From an uncultured Lachnospiraceae bacterium (GTDB taxonomy: Bacteria; Bacillota; Clostridia; Lachnospirales; Lachnospiraceae): a DNA stretch of 37,939 nucleotides. The DNA is taken from positions 1 through 37,939 of the forward strand of contig URCR01000026.1 in NCBI GenBank assembly GCA_900546325.1. The letters run 5' to 3'. The notes below the pieces were generated by a model. The model was not told where the DNA came from. It saw only the letters and a list, made by a program, of their open reading frames with translations, and searched no databases. This document shows, piece after piece, positions 32,581 through 37,939 of this stretch (its first letter is position 1; each line of letters begins with the position of its first letter). The translations under genes were made by a program, and so were the position numbers.

Positions 32581-32716
32581 ATTTATATCTATTTAAAAAT
32601 ATTTTTAAATACTTTCGCAAAGAATAGAACTGATGAAATGTTTGTGACAGACTGCTTCCCACCTCCGGAACAAGCCTAAATTCTATGAAAAAATCTGATT
32701 TTTACAAATGTACAAT

Positions 32717-32783
32717 ATAAAAAAATCACCCTGAATCTTCATAATTCCCCAACAAGGGTCTGCTATAAAAATTCAAAGTGATT
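32717..32783 (-). terminator. Terminator of the lipoprotein gene
   Basis: On the minus strand AATCAC (32783-32778) pairs with GTGATT (32729-32724). About ten further pairs continue inward (with G-U pairs), with a small CCCC/GGGG-type stem in the loop. A run of T follows. It lies about 90 bases beyond the lipoprotein stop and faces the csrA terminator. Confidence 0.65.
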
Positions 32784-32874
32784 CTTTCTGAAATCAGCTA
32801 CCAATTTCTCTGCCGATCCGGCAACTCTTTGATATACTGTATAATCCATTATTCTCAACAAAATGTTGTCAGTC

Positions 32875-34101
32875 TTAATATAAAATCCGGCTGATATTTT
32901 TATCGTCCATATTATCTTTTGTCACCCACACATATCCGGTGTCGACCACTGCCTCATTTCCCTGGCTCGCAATCGAACGTGCACAGGCAATGACTGTGGC
33001 ATATCCCATTCCATATGGATTCTGGACAACAAGTCCTTCCAGTTCTCCATTCTCCAATGCCTTCATCTGAGCCTCTCCGCCGTCGAATCCGATCATCTTA
33101 AGATTCTCGGCAAATTCTGCCTGCTCAGTGTCTTTTGATTCCTTCATCTCATTGACGATCGACAGTACTTTCTGTGTGGCATCCACGTTGGTCGTAAAGC
33201 ATCCCGTCACATCCGGATGCTGCTCCAGAATATACCGGATTGCCTGCTCATCGGTAAAATCTTCCTTCTGCGCTGCTTTCTCATCATCCGGCTTGATCTT
33301 CGCTTCCTGATTCTGTTCCTCTGCCAGAAGTCCTTTCACTTCTTCCAGGTCATCCAGATAGACAACTTCGGCGATCTCAACCTCCGGATAATCTTTTGCA
33401 ATGGCGTCCGCGAAACCGCTCTGACGCTCTTTCGCAGTGGTGGACTTGGAATCGTGGGCAAATACGAGCACCTTTCCCTTGTTGTCCAGCGCTGTGGCCA
33501 AATTCACTGCCGCAGTCTGTGCTGCTTCTGTATTATTGGTAGAGCAGAGTGACTGCAATCCCTGATAGTCGCTGCCGGAATCAAAGGCAACGATCGGAAT
33601 TCCATTCTCTGCGGCGAGGTCAAACTGCACCGAACATGCATTGGAATCAATGATCGCAATCCCTACCGCATTTGGATAGCGCGCCAGCTCTTCGTCTAAA
33701 ATATTGATCTGTTCGTCCACGCTCTCACTCTCGCTCGGTCCGCTGTAATTTAACTTGATCTTGTCTTCCCCTTTATATCCCAGTGCACTGTTGAGTTCCG
33801 ATACGGCACGCTCCGCACCTTTCTTCACCATCTTCCAGTACTCTGTGCCGTCTTCCTTCCCGATCAGGGAAATATATGTGCCCGGTTCCAGGGTAAGACC
33901 GTCCACATTGCTGTACGCCTGCGGAGAAATGATATTTAAATTGCCCTGCCCTTCTTTCTCTTTCGGCTCTTCTTTCTCTGTATCTGCCTGTGTCTGTGTA
34001 TCCTGCTTCTCTTCCTCTGCTTTCTTTCCGCAGGAAGAGAATATAAGCATTGCACTCATCAGACACGCCAGCCCTATGATGCTCTTCCTTCTTTTCTGCA
34101 T
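32875..34101 (-). CDS. Substrate-binding lipoprotein (LacI/ribose-binding-protein type)
   Basis: A 408-residue lipoprotein: signal peptide with lipobox LIFSSC (Cys near 25), an acidic Glu/Lys-rich linker (about 26-55), then a periplasmic-binding fold of the sugar-binding type I class. Recognisable parts are YWKMVKKGAERAVSELN, GIAIIDSNA, PIVAFDSGSD, GKVLVFAHDSKSTTAKERQSGFADAI, GCFTTNVDATQKVL and IGFDGGEAQMKALENG. A charged insertion (EEQNQEAKIKPDDEKAAQKED) is unusual. There is no permease or ATPase gene next to it in the window, so it may serve a distant ABC transporter or a sensor. GGAGTG precedes ATG 34101. Confidence 0.88.
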   Translation of the reverse strand: MQKRRKSIIGLACLMSAMLIFSSCGKKAEEEKQDTQTQADTEKEEPKEKEGQGNLNIISPQAYSNVDGLTLEPGTYISLIGKEDGTEYWKMVKKGAERAVSELNSALGYKGEDKIKLNYSGPSESESVDEQINILDEELARYPNAVGIAIIDSNACSVQFDLAAENGIPIVAFDSGSDYQGLQSLCSTNNTEAAQTAAVNLATALDNKGKVLVFAHDSKSTTAKERQSGFADAIAKDYPEVEIAEVVYLDDLEEVKGLLAEEQNQEAKIKPDDEKAAQKEDFTDEQAIRYILEQHPDVTGCFTTNVDATQKVLSIVNEMKESKDTEQAEFAENLKMIGFDGGEAQMKALENGELEGLVVQNPYGMGYATVIACARSIASQGNEAVVDTGYVWVTKDNMDDKNISRILY

Positions 34102-34318
34102 TTTTTACACACTCCATTTTCATTCTGAACGTATATTTCAAAGTTTCCGAAGCACACTTCTAGATATACGCAATATATATCGGGGCACCTGCAATGACTT
34201 TTCACAACTTGCAAAGGAAAAATCAACTTCCGTCTGCCCTCTGAGTTTATTACCTATTTACTATACACTAAATTACGGAAAATAGAAGAAATTTTTTCTT
34301 AAATTTTTATAAGGTTTT

Positions 34319-34399
34319 ATACAGTGTTCATAATTTGTATACTGTATGCAATTTAGTACAATCTAACTATTGACTTTTCATATGCCAGATTGCTATAAT
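34319..34399 (+). promoter_or_regulatory. pfl promoter with upstream dyad
   Basis: TTGACT (34370-34375) and TATAAT (34394-34399) are separated by 18 bases and lie about 70 bases before the pfl ATG. Upstream is a dyad ATACAGT (34319-34325) and ACTGTAT (34341-34347), possibly a regulator site. The rest of 34102-34318 is the upstream region of the divergent lipoprotein gene; I see no clear consensus promoter there. Confidence 0.65.
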
Positions 34400-34469
34400 C
34401 TAAGTGAATTATTTAACAAACATTTTACAAACTACTAACTTATATTAAAACGATTGAGGAGGAAATATA

Positions 34470-36581
34470 ATGGAAAAAAACTGGAACTCTAGTTGGGACG
34501 GATTCAAGCCAGGACGTTGGAACCGTACATCAGTAAACGTACGTGACTTCATTCAGTCAAACTACACACCATATGAAGGGGACGATTCTTTCTTAGCAGG
34601 TCCTACTGAAGCTACAAAAACTCTCTGGGCTCAGGTAATGGATCTTTCAAAGCAGGAACGTGAAGCAGGCGGAGTTCTTGACATGGACACAAAGATTGTA
34701 TCCAGCATCACTTCTCACGCTGCCGGTTACCTGAACAAGGATTTAGAACAGATCGTTGGTTTCCAGACAGACAAACCATTCAAGCGCTCTTTACAGCCTT
34801 ATGGCGGTATCCGTATGGCTCAGAATGCATGCCATGAAAATGGTTATGAAGTTGACCCTGAAATCGTAAAAATCTTTACAGAATATAGAAAAACACACAA
34901 TCAGGGTGTATTTGATGCCTACACACCAGAGATGAGAGCAGCAAGAAAATCTGGTATCATCACAGGACTTCCGGATGCATACGGACGTGGACGTATCATC
35001 GGTGACTACCGCCGTGTTGCTTTATACGGAACAGACTGGCTGATCGCAGACAAGAAGGAACAGCTTGCTACTTCTTTAGTGAGAATGACAGGAGATAACA
35101 TCCGTCTTCGTGAAGAATTATCTGAGCAGATCCGCGCACTCGGCGAATTAGCAAAATTAGGAGAGATCTACGGATACGATATTACAAAACCGGCTGCCAA
35201 TGCAAAGGAAGCGATCCAGTGGTTATACTTCGGATACCTTGCAGCTGTCAAAGAACAGAACGGTGCCGCAATGAGTCTCGGACGTACTTCTACATTCCTT
35301 GATATCTATATCCAGCGTGACTTAGAGAGAGGACTGATCACAGAAGAACAGGCTCAGGAATACATCGACCACTTCATTATGAAGCTTCGTCTTGTAAAAT
35401 TCGCACGTACACCAGAATACAATGCATTATTCTCAGGTGACCCGACATGGGTAACAGAGTCTATCGGTGGTGTTGGTGTTGACGGACGTCCGCTCGTAAC
35501 AAAGACATCTTTCCGTTACCTGCACACATTAGACAACCTCGGAACAGCTCCGGAACCGAACTTAACAGTTCTCTGGTCTACTCGTCTTCCGAAGGCATTT
35601 AAAGAATACTGTGCAAAGATGTCTATCAAATCATCTTCTATCCAGTACGAGAACGATGATTTAATGCGTCCGACTCACGGAGATGACTATGCGATCGCAT
35701 GCTGTGTATCTTCTATGAGAATCGGTAAGGAAATGCAGTTCTTCGGAGCTCGTGCAAACCTTGCAAAATGTTTATTATACGCAATCAACGGTGGTGTAGA
35801 TGAGAAATCCAAAGTACAGGTAGGACCAAAATACCGTCCGGTGGAAGGTGAATACCTTGACTACAACGATGTAATGGAAAAATTCGACGACATGATGGAA
35901 TGGCTCGCTGAATTATATGTAAACACATTAAATATCATCCACTATATGCACGACAAATACTGCTACGAAAAACTTCAGATGGCACTTCATGACCGCGAAG
36001 TAAAACGTTACTTTGCAACAGGTATCGCAGGACTTTCTGTTGTAGCTGACTCTTTAAGTGCGATCAAATATGCAAAAGTAAAACCGATCAGAGATGAAGA
36101 CGGATTAGTAGTAGACTACGAAGTAGAGGGAGATTTCCCGAAATACGGAAACAACGATGATGATGTAGATGAGATCGCAGTAGCTGTTGTACGTTCTTTC
36201 ATGGACAAGATCAGAAAGCATCACACATACCGTCACGGTGTTCCTACAACTTCTATCCTTACAATTACATCTAACGTTGTATATGGTAAGAAGACAGGTA
36301 ACACACCAGACGGAAGAAAGCTTGGAGAACCTTTAGCACCGGGAGCAAACCCAATGCACGGACGTGATTCTCACGGAGCATTAGCTTCTCTTGCATCCGT
36401 AGCAAAGATTCCATTCAGACACGCTCAGGACGGAATTTCCAACACATTCTCTATCATTCCGGGAGCACTTGGAAAAGAAGACAAGATCTTCGCAGGTGAT
36501 CTTGACCTTGACAGAATCGAAGAATGCGGAAACCAGGCTTGCAACATTCCAAACATTATGGACAGTATCGACAACGAATAA
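34470..36581 (+). CDS. pflB: Pyruvate formate-lyase large chain, lacking the glycyl-radical loop
   Basis: 703 residues, clearly pyruvate formate-lyase. It starts WDGFKPGRWNRTSVNVRDFIQ, has the catalytic Cys-Cys in IACCVSSM (411-412) and GKKTGNTPDGRKLGEPLAPGANPMHGRD. It converts pyruvate and CoA to acetyl-CoA and formate. Usual enzymes are about 740-760 residues and end with the radical loop RVSGYAV. Here the homology stops after SIIPGALGKED, and an unrelated ~32-residue tail (ending NIMDSIDNE) and a stop follow. The missing C-terminus is encoded separately at 36643. AGGAGG lies before ATG 34470. No frameshift would simply rejoin the two. The codon use suggests high expression. Confidence 0.93.
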   Translation: MEKNWNSSWDGFKPGRWNRTSVNVRDFIQSNYTPYEGDDSFLAGPTEATKTLWAQVMDLSKQEREAGGVLDMDTKIVSSITSHAAGYLNKDLEQIVGFQTDKPFKRSLQPYGGIRMAQNACHENGYEVDPEIVKIFTEYRKTHNQGVFDAYTPEMRAARKSGIITGLPDAYGRGRIIGDYRRVALYGTDWLIADKKEQLATSLVRMTGDNIRLREELSEQIRALGELAKLGEIYGYDITKPAANAKEAIQWLYFGYLAAVKEQNGAAMSLGRTSTFLDIYIQRDLERGLITEEQAQEYIDHFIMKLRLVKFARTPEYNALFSGDPTWVTESIGGVGVDGRPLVTKTSFRYLHTLDNLGTAPEPNLTVLWSTRLPKAFKEYCAKMSIKSSSIQYENDDLMRPTHGDDYAIACCVSSMRIGKEMQFFGARANLAKCLLYAINGGVDEKSKVQVGPKYRPVEGEYLDYNDVMEKFDDMMEWLAELYVNTLNIIHYMHDKYCYEKLQMALHDREVKRYFATGIAGLSVVADSLSAIKYAKVKPIRDEDGLVVDYEVEGDFPKYGNNDDDVDEIAVAVVRSFMDKIRKHHTYRHGVPTTSILTITSNVVYGKKTGNTPDGRKLGEPLAPGANPMHGRDSHGALASLASVAKIPFRHAQDGISNTFSIIPGALGKEDKIFAGDLDLDRIEECGNQACNIPNIMDSIDNE

Positions 36582-36642
36582 TCTGTCCCGCAATACAGAA
36601 GAACTTAGAAAAACTAAAATTCAAATCAAGGAGGATAACACT

Positions 36643-36885
36643 ATGGCAGTAAATCAGCAGCAGGTAGATAACTTAGTAAATATGTTAGACGGATACGTAG
36701 AGCAGGGTGGACATCACTTAAACGTAAACGTATTTACAAGAGAAACATTATTAGACGCTCAGAAACATCCTGAAAACTACCCACAGTTGACTGTTCGTGT
36801 ATCAGGATATGCTGTAAACTTTATCAAACTTACAAAAGAACAGCAGGACGACGTTATTTCCCGTACATTCCACGAAGGAATGTAA
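36643..36885 (+). CDS. Separate glycyl-radical subunit of pyruvate formate-lyase (GrcA/YfiD-like)
   Basis: An 80-residue protein beginning MAVNQQQVDNLVNMLDGYVE. It carries QGGHHLNVNVFTRETLLDA and the radical loop VRVSGYAVNF with the radical glycine at about position 55, and ends SRTFHEGM as normal pyruvate formate-lyases do. It matches the final domain of ordinary enzymes and the stand-alone cofactor GrcA (YfiD), which in E. coli repairs oxygen-damaged enzyme. Here the large chain lacks its own loop, so this protein should be essential for catalysis. AAGGAGG (36628-36634) lies eight bases upstream of ATG 36643, and 61 bases separate it from the large chain. The activase should modify the glycine. 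Confidence 0.93.
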   Translation: MAVNQQQVDNLVNMLDGYVEQGGHHLNVNVFTRETLLDAQKHPENYPQLTVRVSGYAVNFIKLTKEQQDDVISRTFHEGM

Positions 36886-36893
36886 TATAAACC

Positions 36894-37019
36894 GCAGAGA
36901 GATAAGCCTTATGTCCCTTGACATCTGACCGCTTCCTCTCTCTGCACATGATTTCAATAATGACTTCAAGGGGCTGCCGCCAAAATGGTTTCTGATCTTC
37001 CATTCTGCGACAGCCCCTT
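36894..37019 (+). other. Two RNA hairpins between radical subunit and activase genes
   Basis: Hairpin 1: GCAGAGAGA (36894-36902) with TCTCTCTGC (36937-36945), with an inner ATGTC/GACAT stem. Hairpin 2: AAGGGGCTG (36968-36976) with CAGCCCCTT (37011-37019), with inner CGC/GCG and AATGG/CCATT pairs. No T run follows the second, so it is not a standard terminator. Reasonable roles are transcript processing or stabilisation that sets activase levels below those of the enzyme. Confidence 0.55.
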
Positions 37020-37045
37020 ATCATACAGAAAGGCAGGTGTCTTTT

Positions 37046-37819
37046 ATGACAAAAGGATATGTACATTCGATTGAAAGCTGTGGCACCGTAGATGGTCCGG
37101 GACTGCGTTATGTCATCTTCCTTCAGGGATGCCCGATGCGCTGTCTGTACTGTCACAATCCTGACACATGGGAACCAAAAATCGGAGAACAGCAGAGTGT
37201 CGATGAAGTGCTGGAAGGATTTTACTCCAATCTTCCATTTTACCGCCATGGCGGTGTGACTGTGACAGGCGGCGAACCGATGATGCAGATGGACTTTCTG
37301 ATCGAGCTCTTCACAAAATTGAAGAAGGATCATATCCACACATGCATTGATACTTCCGGCATTATGTTTCAGCCATCCAATGCCGCATTTATGGAAAAGC
37401 TGACAAAACTCCTTCAGGTGACCGACCTGATCATGCTCGACATCAAACACATCAACGATACGGAGCACCAAAAGCTGACCGCTCACTCCAACGAGCGTAT
37501 TCTTGCATTTGCACGCTATCTCGATGAGCAGAACATTCCGATCTGGGTTCGCCATGTGATCGTTCCCGGCATTACCTTCTATCAGGAATACCTAGAACAG
37601 CTGGGTACATTTCTCGGGACGTTAAACAACGTCAAAGCACTTGATATCCTCCCTTACCATTCCATGGGAAAGGCAAAATACGAAAGCCTCCATATGGATT
37701 ATCCATTGAAAGATACTCCTGAACCGAGTAAGGAAGATGCCGAGGCCGCAAAGCGCGTTGTTCTCGCTGCATATAAACATGAGAAGCAGCGCCTGAGTAA
37801 GCTTTCTGAAGACCTTTAG
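37046..37819 (+). CDS. pflA: Pyruvate formate-lyase activating enzyme
   Basis: 257 residues. A radical SAM enzyme that abstracts hydrogen from the glycine of pyruvate formate-lyase. The iron-sulfur motif is CPMRCLYC (CxxxCxxC) in FLQGCPMRCLYCHNPDTW. Further motifs are GGVTVTGGEPMMQ and WVRHVIVPGI. The start is ATG 37046; AGGTG lies 7 bases upstream, and an in-frame GTG at 37037 would fall in that site. Its substrate here should be the separate 80-residue subunit. Confidence 0.95.
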   Translation: MTKGYVHSIESCGTVDGPGLRYVIFLQGCPMRCLYCHNPDTWEPKIGEQQSVDEVLEGFYSNLPFYRHGGVTVTGGEPMMQMDFLIELFTKLKKDHIHTCIDTSGIMFQPSNAAFMEKLTKLLQVTDLIMLDIKHINDTEHQKLTAHSNERILAFARYLDEQNIPIWVRHVIVPGITFYQEYLEQLGTFLGTLNNVKALDILPYHSMGKAKYESLHMDYPLKDTPEPSKEDAEAAKRVVLAAYKHEKQRLSKLSEDL

Positions 37820-37820
37820 G

Positions 37821-37846
37821 CAGATGGCGGTTATCTCTTCCATCTG
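37821..37846 (+). terminator. Hairpin after the activase gene
   Basis: CAGATGG (37821-37827) pairs with CCATCTG (37840-37846), followed by ATTTC, a weak terminator. The rest up to 37939 is AT-rich, with no gene that I can support. Confidence 0.5.
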
Positions 37847-37939
37847 ATTTCATGTCCTGTTGCGCTCTGTTTTTATCGCTTTTTGTTACTGTTCAGAGGT
37901 ATGCATAAGTCATTGTAAAAAATAACGAAATTTATTTTT

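Noticed and set aside
32591..32610. Perfect 20-base AT palindrome after csrA
   Set aside because: It is composed only of A and T and of low complexity; it may be chance and has no linked gene.
36469..36642. In-frame upstream extension of the radical subunit (58 residues before MAVNQQ)
   Set aside because: It overlaps the end of the large chain in another frame, has no homology to the known C-terminal domain, and the AAGGAGG site points to ATG 36643.
36560..36650. Simple frameshift or sequencing error splitting an ordinary pfl gene
   Set aside because: The large chain has an extra unrelated tail, the gap holds a perfect ribosome binding site, and the small gene starts exactly at the domain boundary. 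No single indel rebuilds the usual junction.
36854..37555. Minus-strand 233-residue frame opposite the activase
   Set aside because: It is a shadow of the activase, whose radical SAM motifs are clear.
1..37939. CRISPR array, rRNA or tRNA genes
   Set aside because: No regularly spaced repeats with unique spacers and no RNA gene signatures were seen on either strand.

Overview
The window looks like a chromosome segment of a flagellated, anaerobic gut Firmicute, most likely Lachnospiraceae. The signs are moderately AT-rich coding, strong AGGAGG ribosome binding sites, a FlgM-FlgN-FlgK-FlgL-DUF6470-FliW-CsrA flagellar operon, a pyruvate formate-lyase with its activase, and small mobilizable elements of the kind common in that family. 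I cannot name the species.

Accessory region (1-11174). Two related integrative mobilizable elements sit head to tail at the 3' end of guaA. Element 1 runs off the left edge (1 to about 3536) and shows a helicase-like ATPase, a MobC-like protein, a tyrosine integrase, a small excisionase-like protein and an XRE repressor. Element 2 (about 3529-11174, 7.6 kb) appears complete: integrase, excisionase-like protein, XRE repressor, MobC-like protein, RepA-like ATPase, two small conserved proteins, a MobV relaxase next to an oriT-like set of inverted repeats, and a two-gene cargo (DUF6323-like and DUF6179-like) of unknown function. The 8-base core TCAAACTC occurs at both ends of element 2. Paired TTGYCA arm sites with 11-base spacing lie inside the ends. 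Each element carries its own last codon and stop codon for guaA.

Housekeeping and transport (11163-18888). guaA and a MATE transporter are followed by an operon of an L-cysteine desulfidase-family protein, a class C26 gamma-glutamyl hydrolase and an APC amino-acid permease. A GntR/FCD regulator is divergent from it. Three TGATAATATCA-type boxes overlap the operon promoter, suggesting regulated uptake and breakdown of a gamma-glutamyl (perhaps cysteine-containing) compound.

Motility and chemotaxis (19004-32520). A chemoreceptor fused to a C-terminal hemerythrin, a stand-alone FlhB C-terminal domain (FlhX-like) and a FliK-like protein are on the minus strand. cheA, cheW, cheR and cheB, then flgM, flgN, flgK, flgL, a DUF6470 gene, fliW and csrA, are on the plus strand.

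Fermentation (32875-37819). A sugar-binding-type lipoprotein is followed by a pyruvate formate-lyase that is genuinely split. The 703-residue chain has the Cys-Cys active site but no glycyl-radical loop. A separate 80-residue protein with its own ribosome binding site carries the RVSGYAV radical loop, and the activase follows after two hairpins. The split enzyme, the tandem element junction and the unknown cargo pair are the most interesting points.
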